Of a stretch of 64,000 nt of DNA, positions 1 through 9,191 are shown piece after piece. A program made the position numbers and the translations under genes. The notes beneath the pieces were generated by a model. The model saw only the letters and a program-made list of their open reading frames with translations. It was not told the DNA's origin and did not search any database. The DNA lies in the NCBI RefSeq assembly GCF_000949475.1, contig NZ_JRHC01000003.1, positions 248,001 through 312,000 on the forward strand, read 5' to 3'. Every line of letters begins with the position of its first letter. Positions within the stretch are counted from its first letter, which is position 1. Origin of the DNA: Draconibacterium sediminis (GTDB taxonomy: Bacteria > Bacteroidota > Bacteroidia > Bacteroidales > Prolixibacteraceae).

Positions 1-18
1 TGTAAATATCTTTTATTG

Positions 19-1569
19 CTAGAATTTAAATCCTAAAGTAAACATTACGTCGTGAGTTAAACCATCAAAACTGGCGGCTTCCGGTACAGGGTAGTAACCT
101 GATGATGGCGCACTGTATGGAAGTTCGTATTCCATCATATCGGTTAAACGATAGGCAATATCAAAAGTGAAACTGCCAAAACGGTAACCTAAACCTGCTG
201 TGTAAACACTCAATTCGTCGTTCGATTTAAATTGGTCGTTTCCTAACGAAGTGGATTTATATGCAGTTGGATAGTATTCGTAACCGGCACGCAAACTTAA
301 GTTGTCGGTTGCACGCAGTTCGCCACCTACACGGATGTTGCCAACCGATTTGTAGGCATCCTTAATCTCCCGGTTTTCGGTAGAGAATCCGTAGCCATCG
401 CCACCTCTTCTGAGTTTTGCCGTTGAATAATCAACATATTCGTAATCAACACTGATCAATCCTTTTTTTGCAATTACAAAAGCTCCGCTAAATGTAGCAC
501 GAAGTGGTGTATGCAATTGATAATCGTAATTATTTAATGGTGAATATCCTGCATCATCAACTACGCCGGCATCTTCAAAATCATTTCTTGAATACATCGA
601 TGTATGGAAGAAATCGTGCATGTCGTAGAAAGTAGGCGTGTGGATAGATGCACCCAGACGAACTTCGTTAACCGGTTTGTATATAATTCCGAATTTAAAG
701 TTGTAACCGGTTCCTGTTGTTCTCAGGTAGCTGTCGAATTGCATATCAACAAAGTTTGGAATTACGTTCTGGTCATCCCATTCTTCGTATGTGCTCGATT
801 CGCGGTAATAAATATCTGTCACCCCCAATGTAGCTCCCAAATAAACTTTATGGTTGAAGTTTAATCCAACGGCAAAGTTGTATTCATCTATCGCTCCTTC
901 ACGCGAAATGCTTTTGCGTTGCGCTACCGGATGGTTCTGAATATTTTCGTCAAATGGATTAATTTGTATATCGCTTCTCCATAATTCGGCATCTTCATCA
1001 TAATACATTAAATCGGCACCCGAGTTGTTATCCGAATTGTAATAGGCCAATTCTTCGTAGTAATCGCTCCATCCTGCATTCGGATCTTCTCCATTTGCAT
1101 TTTCAATCAGGTCGTCCATAAATGAACTTGTAACTCCTGATGCTCCAAACATCGAGTTGCTGTTGAAGTCTTTCAGGCGATTGTAACCAATTCCAAGGTT
1201 AACGCTGATCAAACCAACATCGCTGCGCGAAGCCGTTGGAATAACTGTTACATAGCTCAGGTTATTTAAAGCAACGTTGTACTTGTTATCTTCCATTAAG
1301 GTATTCATATAGTTACCTTCCGTATTGCCATAAGTGAATTTTGGCGTAACGGTTAATTCCGACGATCGGTAAACTCCCAAACCGGCAGGATTAATACTGA
1401 TAGAGGTAAAATCTCCGCCTAATGCTCCAAATGCATTACCCATTGCACCGGCACGGGCGGTTCCGCTAACTTGAATGTTGGAATAACGAAGTGCATCGAG
1501 CAAGTCTTGTGCCTGCATAAAAAAGGGCATAAATAGAGCCAGTAATAGTATGCTGAAATATTTTTTCAT
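19..1569 (-). CDS. OmpP1/FadL-type outer membrane protein
   Basis: A 516-residue protein with a signal peptide (about residues 1-20, ending MQA before Q). The mature N-terminus carries the FadL/OmpP1/TodX signature: small-residue-rich segment, then NPAG at residues 60-63. The rest alternates aromatic and polar residues as in a beta-barrel, and the chain ends in Phe (GFKF), an outer-membrane assembly signal. Family members are 14-stranded barrels that pass hydrophobic molecules across the outer membrane; in Bacteroidota they are often labelled hemin receptors or hypothetical proteins, and the substrate cannot be read here. It lies 34 bp downstream of the lipoprotein gene on the same strand, so the two are probably co-transcribed. 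Confidence 0.85.
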   Translation of the reverse strand: MKKYFSILLLALFMPFFMQAQDLLDALRYSNIQVSGTARAGAMGNAFGALGGDFTSISINPAGLGVYRSSELTVTPKFTYGNTEGNYMNTLMEDNKYNVALNNLSYVTVIPTASRSDVGLISVNLGIGYNRLKDFNSNSMFGASGVTSSFMDDLIENANGEDPNAGWSDYYEELAYYNSDNNSGADLMYYDEDAELWRSDIQINPFDENIQNHPVAQRKSISREGAIDEYNFAVGLNFNHKVYLGATLGVTDIYYRESSTYEEWDDQNVIPNFVDMQFDSYLRTTGTGYNFKFGIIYKPVNEVRLGASIHTPTFYDMHDFFHTSMYSRNDFEDAGVVDDAGYSPLNNYDYQLHTPLRATFSGAFVIAKKGLISVDYEYVDYSTAKLRRGGDGYGFSTENREIKDAYKSVGNIRVGGELRATDNLSLRAGYEYYPTAYKSTSLGNDQFKSNDELSVYTAGLGYRFGSFTFDIAYRLTDMMEYELPYSAPSSGYYPVPEAASFDGLTHDVMFTLGFKF

Positions 1570-1603
1570 GGCAAATAGTTTTTGTCGTTAATGATCTTTA
1601 ATA

Positions 1604-2998
1604 CTATCTTCTTCCACCACCACTACGTGATGAACCTCCTGAGCTTCCTGACGAACTGCCGCTGCTTCTGGAGCCGCCGGAAGAGCTACCGCTGCTTCTG
1701 TAACTGCTACTGCTGCCACTGCTTCTGTAACTGCTGCTGCTACTGCTTCGGGTAGGAGAGCTGCTGTATGTGCTGCTTGATTTGGTAGAAGACGGTGCAC
1801 GATATGACCGTGAAGAGCTTCCGCTACTTGAACTACGGTTGTAGGTAGAACTTGAACGATATGATCTGTTGTAAGTTGAAGTCGATTTTGGTGTCGTGTA
1901 ATCTGAACTTGATCGATTATTGTTCGAAGTAACTACCCGTGGTTTTGTGTAGTTTGTACGTGCATCGCTACTTGGTCGTGTATAGCTTCGGGTTGTTGTT
2001 GCCGAACCCGGACGAGTGTAACTTTGTGTACGTGTAGTAGCCGATTTTGATGTAGTTGTTGCCGGACGAGTAGTTGCACTCGTTGTTCTCCTTTGTTCGG
2101 TAAGAACTCTTGCGTTATTTGTTCGCGATCTGTCGGATGTAGCCCTGGTTCTGTCGGTAGTTCCCGATTTGGTTACAGTGCTTGATCCGCGTCGGTTGTT
2201 ACTAGCCGAAACTGCTGCTGCAGATGATGATCTGCGGCTTGCATCGCCACGGTATACATTGGTACCTGTTGAACGGCGTTGGCCATAAGCATAACCTCTT
2301 CCGTAATCGTTGTAGTAACCGCCGCCGCCGTAATAGCCGCCGCCGTACCAGCCACCATAGTAGCCTCCGCCGTACCATCCACCGTAATATGGTGGGTAAT
2401 AACCATAGCCCCAGCCATAATATGGGTAATTCCAACCCCAACCCCAGCCGGAATAGAATCCACCCCAGCCAAGCGACCAGCTAAGTGACCATGAAGGGTA
2501 ATACCATGACGAGTAATAATAAGGATCGTAGTAAAACGGATCGTAATAACTCCAACTGTCCCAATAGAACGGATCATAGAAGGACGGACGGTGGAAACGA
2601 CGGATACGGTAAGCGTAATCCAGTTCGTCGCCATCGTAATAGTTGTTTATTACGTATTTCATTTCATCGTCGTTGTAGTATACTGTTGTGTCGCTGCCTT
2701 CCAGTTCCATTTGGTCCATGTTGTAGCGCAACACATCGGCATCTTCTTCCGAGCCTTCGAAAATATAGTTGTTCATGGTATTGGTACCATCTTCCCCTTT
2801 TTCAATATTGCTGATGATCATGGTGTTGGCCGATTTTTCAACCGGTTGTTCCACAACCTCTTCAACTGCTATCGGAGGAGGAACATCACCCGGATTAAAG
2901 TAGATGTCGTCGGAATACGTACCAGACACATATCCTCCCGTCGTACAAGCTCCAAGAATGATAGCCAGTAATCCTAAAAATGTTAATCTTGATTTCAT
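1604..2998 (-). CDS. Low-complexity Tyr/Gly/Trp- and Ser/Arg-rich lipoprotein
   Basis: A 464-residue protein beginning with a lipoprotein signal (lipobox LGAC, Cys at about residue 18). It has three zones: an acidic N-terminal third (to about 130); a segment of about 100 residues made almost entirely of Tyr, Gly, Trp, Pro and Ser, with YGG, GWG and YYGG motifs (about 140-240); and a basic Ser/Thr/Arg-rich tail (about 250-464) ending in Ser/Gly/Arg runs. No enzymatic domain is recognised. Low complexity of this kind suits a surface or matrix-interacting protein. It is the first gene of a two-gene unit with the OmpP1-type porin. The frame is open throughout and starts at a plausible signal peptide, so the gene is likely real although its function is unknown. 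Confidence 0.75.
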   Translation of the reverse strand: MKSRLTFLGLLAIILGACTTGGYVSGTYSDDIYFNPGDVPPPIAVEEVVEQPVEKSANTMIISNIEKGEDGTNTMNNYIFEGSEEDADVLRYNMDQMELEGSDTTVYYNDDEMKYVINNYYDGDELDYAYRIRRFHRPSFYDPFYWDSWSYYDPFYYDPYYYSSWYYPSWSLSWSLGWGGFYSGWGWGWNYPYYGWGYGYYPPYYGGWYGGGYYGGWYGGGYYGGGGYYNDYGRGYAYGQRRSTGTNVYRGDASRRSSSAAAVSASNNRRGSSTVTKSGTTDRTRATSDRSRTNNARVLTEQRRTTSATTRPATTTSKSATTRTQSYTRPGSATTTRSYTRPSSDARTNYTKPRVVTSNNNRSSSDYTTPKSTSTYNRSYRSSSTYNRSSSSGSSSRSYRAPSSTKSSSTYSSSPTRSSSSSSYRSSGSSSSYRSSGSSSGGSRSSGSSSGSSGGSSRSGGGRR

Positions 2999-3096
2999 AA
3001 GGTATCCTCCGTTTATTTAATGTCAATAATAATTACTTTCTTTGTAAGCTCAAAATTTATAGTAGTAAAAACAAAATCTATACCAAATATTAGATT

Positions 3097-4572
3097 ATGG
3101 CGAAAGAATTGACCTCGCGTAGCGAGAATTATTCACAATGGTACCAGGATTTGGTGATTAAAGCAGACCTCGCTGAGAATTCGGCAGTTAGGGGGTGTAT
3201 GGTGATTAAGCCTTATGGCTACGCCATTTGGGAGAAAATGCAGGCCGAGCTCGACCGTATGTTTAAAGAGACCGGACACGTTAATGCTTATTTCCCGCTT
3301 TTTATACCAAAATCTTTTTTTAGTAAAGAAGCCGATCACGTTGAGGGCTTTGCAAAAGAGTGTGCAGTAGTTACACACTACCGATTAAAGAACGATGAGG
3401 AGAATGGCGGCGTGGTTGTTGACCCGGATGCCAAACTGGAAGAGGAACTGATTGTACGACCGACTTCTGAAACCATAATCTGGAATACATATAAAAACTG
3501 GATACAGTCGTACCGCGACCTGCCAATTCTGGTTAACCAGTGGGCCAATGTTGTGCGTTGGGAAATGCGTACGCGTTTGTTTTTGCGTACTGCCGAGTTT
3601 TTGTGGCAGGAAGGTCACACGGCTCACGCCACTAAAGATGAGGCGATTGAGGAGACCGAAAAGATCATTAATGTATATGCTGATTTTGCTGAGAATTTTA
3701 TGGCTGTTCCGGTTGTAAAAGGTTTAAAATCGGCCAACGAGCGTTTTGCCGGTGCTTTGGAAACGTATTCTATTGAGGCACTAATGCAGGATGGAAAAGC
3801 ACTTCAGTCAGGAACTTCACACTTCCTGGGGCAGAACTTTGCCAAAGCTTTTGATGTAACTTTTGCCACAAAAGAAGGAAAAGAGGATTACGTTTGGGCA
3901 ACATCGTGGGGTGTTTCAACCCGTTTGATGGGAGCGTTAATTATGGCGCACTCTGATGACAACGGTTTGGTATTACCTCCAAAATTAGCGCCTTACCAGG
4001 TGGTAATTGTTCCGATTTACCGGAAAGAGGAACAACTGGCTGAAATAACTGAAAAGGTGGACGAGATCATCGCCAAATTAAAAGCAAAAGGTATTTCAGT
4101 GAAATACGACGACCGTGATACACGTAAACCGGGATGGAAATTTGCGGAATACGAATTAAAAGGTGTTCCGGTACGTTTGGCAATGGGACCACGCGATTTG
4201 GAGAACGGAACAGTGGAAGTTGCCCGTCGTGACAACCTGACAAAGGAAGTTACTTCGCTTGACAATATCGACGAGTACGTAGAAAATTTATTGGAAGACA
4301 TTCAGCAAAATATTTTCAAAAAAGCCTACGATTTCCGTGCTGAAAATACACGCAAAGCTGATACCTGGGAAGAGTTTAAAGAAATATTAACTACAAAAGG
4401 TGGTTTTATTTCGGCACACTGGGATGGAACACCAGAAACCGAGGATCTCATTAAAAACGAAACCAAGGCAACTATTCGTTGTATGCCTTTGGAATACGAA
4501 GAGGAGGAAGGAAAGTGTATTTACTCGGGTAAACCTTCAAAACGCAGAGTATTGTTCGCATTGGCTTACTAA
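3097..4572 (+). CDS. proS: Prolyl-tRNA synthetase (ProS type 3)
   Basis: A 491-residue class II aminoacyl-tRNA synthetase that charges tRNA(Pro) with proline in the cytoplasm. Class II features are visible: RPTSE at residues 121-125, a motif 2 region around residues 150-177 ([20 protein letters not shown]), and a motif 3 region near residue 275 ([10 protein letters not shown]). The anticodon-binding domain follows (PYQVVIVPI onward), then the C-terminal zinc-type domain, ending in Tyr. The length and absence of the large editing insertion match the short archaeal/eukaryote-like ProS form that is usual in Bacteroidota. It is transcribed alone and followed by a strong hairpin terminator. Confidence 0.97.
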   Translation: MAKELTSRSENYSQWYQDLVIKADLAENSAVRGCMVIKPYGYAIWEKMQAELDRMFKETGHVNAYFPLFIPKSFFSKEADHVEGFAKECAVVTHYRLKNDEENGGVVVDPDAKLEEELIVRPTSETIIWNTYKNWIQSYRDLPILVNQWANVVRWEMRTRLFLRTAEFLWQEGHTAHATKDEAIEETEKIINVYADFAENFMAVPVVKGLKSANERFAGALETYSIEALMQDGKALQSGTSHFLGQNFAKAFDVTFATKEGKEDYVWATSWGVSTRLMGALIMAHSDDNGLVLPPKLAPYQVVIVPIYRKEEQLAEITEKVDEIIAKLKAKGISVKYDDRDTRKPGWKFAEYELKGVPVRLAMGPRDLENGTVEVARRDNLTKEVTSLDNIDEYVENLLEDIQQNIFKKAYDFRAENTRKADTWEEFKEILTTKGGFISAHWDGTPETEDLIKNETKATIRCMPLEYEEEEGKCIYSGKPSKRRVLFALAY

Positions 4573-4624
4573 TTCCTGAAAATGAATTAATACTGGAGAC
4601 ATTTCAGTATCGACAATATTAGAT

Positions 4625-4656
4625 AGCAGCTCAAAAGGGCTGCTTTCTTTTTTTTC
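4625..4656 (+). terminator. Rho-independent terminator of proS
   Basis: The stem AGCAGC (4625-4630) pairs with GCTGCT (4639-4644) and is followed by a T-rich tract up to about 4656. It lies 52 bp after the proS stop codon. Confidence 0.8.
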
Positions 4657-4820
4657 AGTAATTGTGTACATTTAATACCGATTTAACAACAAAATGTCGC
4701 ATTCTTTAACTGCGTTCCGAATGCTCCTTTGTTGTAGTATCGTCATTAACCATTGTAATCGTTAAATTTTGATATAGCAATCTAACGAACAATTGGTATA
4801 AAAGTTAATATTTACACGCT

Positions 4821-5507
4821 ATGACTGAAAAAGAAGTTCGGGCTTCGTTCCTTGAAGCACTGGTTATCAAATCAACCGTTAAAGAGCAGGTTTACCAAAA
4901 CACACGGTTAACTTTCACCATTCTCAAGAAGGTGTTGAATCAGCTTGAAAAAGACTACCTAAAGGCGGTAAAGGGAAAGGTGCCCGATGTGGCTTTGCCG
5001 CAATACAACGACAGGGGGCCGTTTGAGGTGGAGTTTAAAGTTGGGGGCGATTTGCTCATATTTAGTATGCACTCCAATGTTTTCGAGTTCGACGATAAAC
5101 ACCCGGTTTGGAAAACAAAATACATCGAAGAGGATTCGCTACGTTCGTATTGCGGGGTGATCAACATATATAATTTCCTGGCTGATTCGTTTAAATACAA
5201 CCGTGTTAACGACATTGGATACCTGGTGGCACGCATTTTTGTCAACAAAGACAAGCACTTTTTCGTTGAAGGAAAGCGGCAGTCGGACGAGGTGGTAAAA
5301 GATTTTGCTATCGATACCATTTCGCCCGGATTTATTCGGCAAATTGTTGAAACTGCCATTCAGTACAGTATTGAGTTTGATGCCTTAATGCCGGTTTACG
5401 ATCAGGTTAAAGTGGCTACGGTCGATCAGATGCGCCAAAAAATGAGTCATTCTAAAATGGTTACAGGCAAACGTTTGGGATTTACCTTTAATTCGGATGA
5501 TGTTTAG
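4821..5507 (+). CDS. Conserved-looking hypothetical protein
   Basis: A 228-residue protein without signal peptide or membrane segment, so probably cytoplasmic. Its N-terminal half is helical and charged (MTEKEVRASFLEAL), the middle alternates beta-like stretches (FEVEFKVGGDLLIFSM), and the C-terminus is basic (MSHSKMVTGKRLGF). I do not recognise the family. It stands alone between the proS terminator and a heptamer-repeat element. Codon use resembles that of the neighbours, and the frame is far longer than any alternative, which supports a real gene. Confidence 0.7.
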   Translation: MTEKEVRASFLEALVIKSTVKEQVYQNTRLTFTILKKVLNQLEKDYLKAVKGKVPDVALPQYNDRGPFEVEFKVGGDLLIFSMHSNVFEFDDKHPVWKTKYIEEDSLRSYCGVINIYNFLADSFKYNRVNDIGYLVARIFVNKDKHFFVEGKRQSDEVVKDFAIDTISPGFIRQIVETAIQYSIEFDALMPVYDQVKVATVDQMRQKMSHSKMVTGKRLGFTFNSDDV

Positions 5508-5510
5508 AGC

Positions 5511-5552
5511 TGGATGCTGGATACTTGATACTAGATATTTGATACTGGATGT
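5511..5552. repeat. Heptamer repeat array, TGGATRC family, left half
   Basis: Six consecutive degenerate 7-bp units read TGGATGC, TGGATAC, TTGATAC, TAGATAT, TTGATAC, TGGATGT. The array starts four bases after the stop codon of the preceding gene. With the second array at 5609-5643 it flanks a hairpin, and a 25-bp stretch (5527-5551) recurs at 5611-5635 with one mismatch. Confidence 0.85.
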
Positions 5553-5559
5553 GAAAAAA

Positions 5560-5600
5560 GGATGTCATCTTTTTTTTCAGCGTATAGAAAGATGACATCC
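5560..5600 (-). terminator. Hairpin between heptamer arrays, U-tract on the minus strand
   Basis: GGATGTCATCTTT (5560-5572) pairs with AAAGATGACATCC (5588-5600), 13 bp without mismatch. On the minus strand the stem is followed by TTTTTT, so it would act as a terminator in that direction, although no adjacent minus-strand gene exists. The arm resembles the hairpin at 9116-9158. Confidence 0.55.
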
Positions 5601-5608
5601 CTGAACTC

Positions 5609-5643
5609 TAGATACTAGATGTTTGATACTGGATGCTGGATGC
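5609..5643. repeat. Heptamer repeat array, TGGATRC family, right half
   Basis: Five units read TAGATAC, TAGATGT, TTGATAC, TGGATGC, TGGATGC. Same family and orientation as 5511-5552, on the other side of the hairpin. Confidence 0.85.
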
Positions 5644-5736
5644 CAATTTGAAAGCTTTGTCAGTTTTTATCCGGTGTAAAAAATATAAATTTGCACATCA
5701 CGTTGAAAATAGAATATTTTAAAGTCAGATAACAGA

Positions 5737-6963
5737 ATGGAAAAAGTAGTAGAAAGATTTATCAATTACGCAAAACAATACACCACTTCCGATCCAAAAA
5801 GTAAAACATACCCAAGTACCGACCGCCAACTGGTTTTTATGAAAAAACTGGTTGAGGAGTTGAAACAGATTGGACTGAGTGAAGTGGAAATGGACAAATA
5901 CGGTTATGTAACCGCAACCATCCCGGCAAAGGGCGTTAGTGATTGTCCGGTGGTTGGATTTATTTCGCACGTTGACACCAGCCCTGATTTTTCGGGCGAA
6001 AGTGTAGAGCCGCAGATTATAGAGAATTACGACGGCTGTACCATATATCTGAAAAACAAGGTTTGTATCGATCCAAAACAATTTCCTGAGCTGTTGAACT
6101 ACAAGGGGCAGGATATTATTACCGCCGACGGAACAACGCTGTTGGGTGCCGACGATAAAGCCGGTGTAGCCGAGATTGTTACCGCTGCTGAGCAGTTGTT
6201 AAATTCGCCGGATTTAAAGCACGGAAAAATCCGTATAGCTTTTACGCCCGATGAGGAGATTGGTAAAGGAACCGAATTTTTTGATGTGAAAAAATTCGGG
6301 GCCGACTTTGCCTACACGCTCGATGGCGGCGAAATTGGCGAGCTGGAGTATGAAAACTTTAATGCCGCCGGAGCTACTATTAAAATTAAAGGATTGAGCG
6401 TACATCCGGGTGCCGCCAAAAATAAAATGATCAATGCCTTGTTGGTAGCACATAAATTAATTGCCATGCTGCCACCAACACAGCGTCCGGAACATACCGA
6501 TAAATATGAAGGTTTTTACCATCTCTTATCAATGAATGGTGGGGTGGATGCAGCAGAATTACTGTACTTTATCCGCGATCACGATAAAACCAAATTTGAA
6601 GAGAAAAAGCAGTTTCTTACTGAAGTGGTGAAACTGATCAATATCGAATACGGAAGCGAAGTTGTGGAGATGGAAATGGCCGATCAGTACTACAACATGC
6701 GCGAAAAGGTGGAGCCGGTAAAATACATTATTGATATTGCCGAAAGAGCAATGATTGATGCCGGTGTGGAGCCCAAAATAAAAGCCATTCGTGGAGGTAC
6801 CGATGGCGCACGACTTTCGTACGAAGGACTGCCTTGCCCGAATATTTTTGCCGGGGGGCATAATTTTCACGGGCCGTTTGAGTTTGTGCCAATTCCATCA
6901 ATGTTAAAATCGGTTGAGGTGATTCTGAACATTGCGCAGGCGGTTGGAAAAGTGAAAAAGTAG
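5737..6963 (+). CDS. pepT: Peptidase T (tripeptide aminopeptidase)
   Basis: A 408-residue M20B zinc peptidase that removes N-terminal residues from tripeptides in the cytoplasm. The co-catalytic zinc motifs are in place: HVD at residues 78-80, GADDKAG with the bridging Asp at 140, and PDEEIGKG with the catalytic/zinc-binding Glu pair at 173-174. The later conserved His is in GGHNFHGPFE near the C-terminus. The length matches the family. The tilS start lies 28 bp downstream on the same strand, so the two are probably co-transcribed. There is no signal peptide. Confidence 0.96.
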   Translation: MEKVVERFINYAKQYTTSDPKSKTYPSTDRQLVFMKKLVEELKQIGLSEVEMDKYGYVTATIPAKGVSDCPVVGFISHVDTSPDFSGESVEPQIIENYDGCTIYLKNKVCIDPKQFPELLNYKGQDIITADGTTLLGADDKAGVAEIVTAAEQLLNSPDLKHGKIRIAFTPDEEIGKGTEFFDVKKFGADFAYTLDGGEIGELEYENFNAAGATIKIKGLSVHPGAAKNKMINALLVAHKLIAMLPPTQRPEHTDKYEGFYHLLSMNGGVDAAELLYFIRDHDKTKFEEKKQFLTEVVKLINIEYGSEVVEMEMADQYYNMREKVEPVKYIIDIAERAMIDAGVEPKIKAIRGGTDGARLSYEGLPCPNIFAGGHNFHGPFEFVPIPSMLKSVEVILNIAQAVGKVKK

Positions 6964-6991
6964 AATAACGGCAATCGTATAAAAGCAGTCC

Positions 6992-8311
6992 ATGTTCGAT
7001 CAATTCATCATCAATAGTAAAGAAAAGCAGCTGATAAAGTCCGGGCAAAAAATATTGCTGGCTATTAGCGGTGGGATCGACAGCATGGTACTGCTGCATT
7101 TATTCGAGCGCTCGGAATTTGAATATGGCATTGCCCATTGCAACTTCAGGTTGCGTGGTGATGAGTCGGATGGCGATGAGGCTTTTGTGCGCGAGCAGGT
7201 TGAGCAACACGGAACTGCTGCTCATTTTGAAACGTTCGACACCATCGAATACGCATCGCTTAAAGGCATATCTATTGAAATGGCGGCACGCGAGTTACGT
7301 TACGGATTTTTCGAGCGCATCCGAAAAGAGTATGAATACGACTGTATTGTAACAGCTCATCATCAGGACGACCTTATCGAGACTTTCTTTTTAAACCTGT
7401 CAAGGAAAACCGGCATAAAAGGGCTTACAGGTATAAAAGAGAAAAAGGGGAAACTGATTCGTCCGTTGTTATTCGCCAGTCGCGAAGATATTGAAAGATA
7501 TGCTGCTGAAAATTCTATTTCCTACCGAGAAGATTCATCGAACAACGAAGTAGTTTACCAACGAAACTTCTTGCGGCATAAAATTCTTCCTTTGTTTTCG
7601 GAGTTGAATCCGGCTTTTAAAAAGAATTTCATGGCCAGTGTCGACAATCTAAAAGTGGCATACGATGTATATAAGGATGCTATTGGTGATGAAATACAGG
7701 CGGTATTGACCAAAGATAAAGAGCAGTCGGTAATTTCAATTCCGGCATTGCAAAACGCGTCGCATCCAAAGACTGTTTTGCTGGAGATACTTTCGGGTTT
7801 TGGTTTTAACGCCAGTGTTGTTGACGCGGTTTTTCAAAGCCTGGATACGCTTTCCGGGAAACAGTTCTTTTCGAAAACTCACCGACTGGTGAAAGACCGC
7901 GATGCTTTGTTTATTCAGGAACTCACAAATGATGAAGATCGTGTGTATTACATCGAAGAGGACGACATGGAGTTATTTGCTCCTTTCAATATCTCGATTG
8001 AGCGTTTGGTTGCCAAAGATTTTGCAATCATAAAAGAAGCCAATATTGCCTGTATCGATCTGGATGAGGTACAATTTCCGTTGTTGATGCGTAAATGGCA
8101 ACAAGGTGATTATTTCCAGCCGTTAGGCATGACCGGATTTAAAAAGGTAAGCGATTTTTTTATCGACCGGAAAATGCCATTGCACGAAAAGGAAAATACC
8201 TGGCTGTTGTGTAGCGGTAAAAAAATAGTTTGGATTATGGGCCATCGATTGGACAATCGTTTTAAAGTAACACCATCAACAAAACAGGTACTAAAAATTG
8301 TAATGGGGTAG
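6992..8311 (+). CDS. tilS: tRNA(Ile)-lysidine synthetase
   Basis: A 439-residue N-type ATP pyrophosphatase that attaches lysine to C34 of tRNA(Ile) with the CAU anticodon, changing it to read AUA. The PP-loop SGGIDS is at residues 26-31. The TilS signature follows (HCNFRLRGDESDGDEAFV), then TAHHQDDLIETFFLNL with the HxxDD motif. The C-terminal region (LMRKWQQGDYFQPLGM) is the substrate-binding TilS-C domain. The gene is essential in most bacteria, and the full-length frame is consistent with function. It lies 28 bp after pepT. Confidence 0.96.
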   Translation: MFDQFIINSKEKQLIKSGQKILLAISGGIDSMVLLHLFERSEFEYGIAHCNFRLRGDESDGDEAFVREQVEQHGTAAHFETFDTIEYASLKGISIEMAARELRYGFFERIRKEYEYDCIVTAHHQDDLIETFFLNLSRKTGIKGLTGIKEKKGKLIRPLLFASREDIERYAAENSISYREDSSNNEVVYQRNFLRHKILPLFSELNPAFKKNFMASVDNLKVAYDVYKDAIGDEIQAVLTKDKEQSVISIPALQNASHPKTVLLEILSGFGFNASVVDAVFQSLDTLSGKQFFSKTHRLVKDRDALFIQELTNDEDRVYYIEEDDMELFAPFNISIERLVAKDFAIIKEANIACIDLDEVQFPLLMRKWQQGDYFQPLGMTGFKKVSDFFIDRKMPLHEKENTWLLCSGKKIVWIMGHRLDNRFKVTPSTKQVLKIVMG

Positions 8312-8334
8312 AAGCCCTGCATCGGAATTCAGTA

Positions 8335-8383
8335 TCCAATCCCCAATAGGCAATAGGCAATTTCCATTAAGCAATTGGCAGAA
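8335..8383. repeat. Heptamer repeat array, GGCAATA family
   Basis: Seven 7-bp units read TCCAATC, CCCAATA, GGCAATA, GGCAATT, TCCATTA, AGCAATT, GGCAGAA. It lies just after the tilS stop codon. Confidence 0.75.
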
Positions 8384-8387
8384 ACCC

Positions 8388-8429
8388 CATCTAGAATCTA
8401 GCATCCGGTAACCAGCATCGAGCATCCAG
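8388..8429. repeat. Heptamer repeat array, TGGATRC family in inverted orientation
   Basis: Six 7-bp units read CATCTAG, AATCTAG, CATCCGG, TAACCAG, CATCGAG, CATCCAG. On the other strand this is the CTGGATG family found at 5511-5643. Confidence 0.8.
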
Positions 8430-8430
8430 T

Positions 8431-8529
8431 CCCCGAGGGGCACAAAGCATGCCCCTGTTTTTGCAAAGCCATCCCCAAGGGGCACAAAGTAAAAAGATAG
8501 GGGCACACGCTTCGCCCCAAGGGCACGAT
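8431..8529. repeat. Three copies of a CCCC(A/G)AGGGGCAC palindromic motif
   Basis: A 17-bp motif, CCCCGAGGGGCACAAAG (8431-8447), recurs 42 bp on with one change (8473-8489), and a shorter copy follows at 8515-8526. Each copy has a CCCC/GGGG self-complementary core. No gene is seen between 8312 and 8601; the space is filled by this motif and the two heptamer arrays. Confidence 0.6.
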
Positions 8530-8601
8530 CTGAAAAACCAGGGGGAAATTGTAAAATTCCGGAGGACTAAGGCAGATTGCCAAACGCGCAAAATGCCAAA
8601 T

Positions 8602-8985
8602 CTACTCCCTTGAGTGCAAAGCAATCCGGTTGCCCTCGGTATCGATAAGCAAGGCCATAAAACCGTAATCGTCCGAGATTTTTGTTTTGGGCTGCAGCAC
8701 CTGACCTCCCGCTTCTTCAACGCGCGAAAGTTCGTTGCTCAGGTCGCCCGAGTGCGCGGTAAAATAAATAACCACACCATTGGTTGATGGGGTGTAGTAT
8801 TCGGGATGGCACACCAGCGATCCGGCGGAACCGTAGGTTTCATCGGTCATCGGAAACCACGCCATATCCAACGGTCCCATTTGATTGCGATCGAGTTTTA
8901 CATCCAATACCGTTTCGTAAAATTTTATGGCCCGGTCCATGTCGGTTACCGGTACTTCAAACCAGCCTACTGCGTTACTTTGCAT
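8602..8985 (-). CDS. VOC-superfamily (glyoxalase/bleomycin-resistance fold) protein
   Basis: A 127-residue single-domain vicinal-oxygen-chelate protein. The beta-alpha-beta-beta-beta pattern is visible: VGWFEVPVTDMDRAIKFYETVL at the start (ordinary VOC opening) and VVIYFTAHSGDLSNELSRVEEAGGQVL in the second half, ending with DTEGNRIALHS, where the last metal-ligand position of VOC enzymes normally lies. Family members act on small molecules as isomerases, dioxygenases or binding proteins; the substrate cannot be deduced. It is transcribed alone, convergent with tilS. Confidence 0.85.
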   Translation of the reverse strand: MQSNAVGWFEVPVTDMDRAIKFYETVLDVKLDRNQMGPLDMAWFPMTDETYGSAGSLVCHPEYYTPSTNGVVIYFTAHSGDLSNELSRVEEAGGQVLQPKTKISDDYGFMALLIDTEGNRIALHSRE

Positions 8986-9115
8986 AATCGTTCATTTAAA
9001 AGGTTGTTGATGTAAAACGCAAATCAGGATAGTAAAGTTTTAATGTCTGCTAATTTTTAACCCAGTATGGAAAGATATTTTGGAATGGGGGAGGAAATGG
9101 TTTAAAACGAAAAAA

Positions 9116-9166
9116 GGATGCCATCTATCTATTATAGTAATGAATAGAGATGGCATCCTTTTTTTA
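9116..9166 (-). terminator. Hairpin terminator of the GH92 unit (bidirectional)
   Basis: GGATGCCATCT (9116-9126) pairs with AGATGGCATCC (9148-9158). On the plus strand it is followed by T7, and on the minus strand by T6 (complement of 9110-9115). It lies 26 bp beyond the stop codon of the minus-strand GH92 gene. Confidence 0.8.
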
Positions 9167-9191
9167 TAACTGCAATTTCGCAGTTTATCAA

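Noticed and set aside
1588-2814. Several long open frames on both strands across the lipoprotein gene
   Set aside because: They arise from the repetitive, GC-structured low-complexity coding sequence (Tyr/Gly and Ser/Arg runs) and have no start context or recognisable domains.
8291-8720. Minus-strand frames in the tilS-VOC gap
   Set aside because: They are translations of the heptamer and CCCC/GGGG repeats and, in part, of the VOC gene in another frame.
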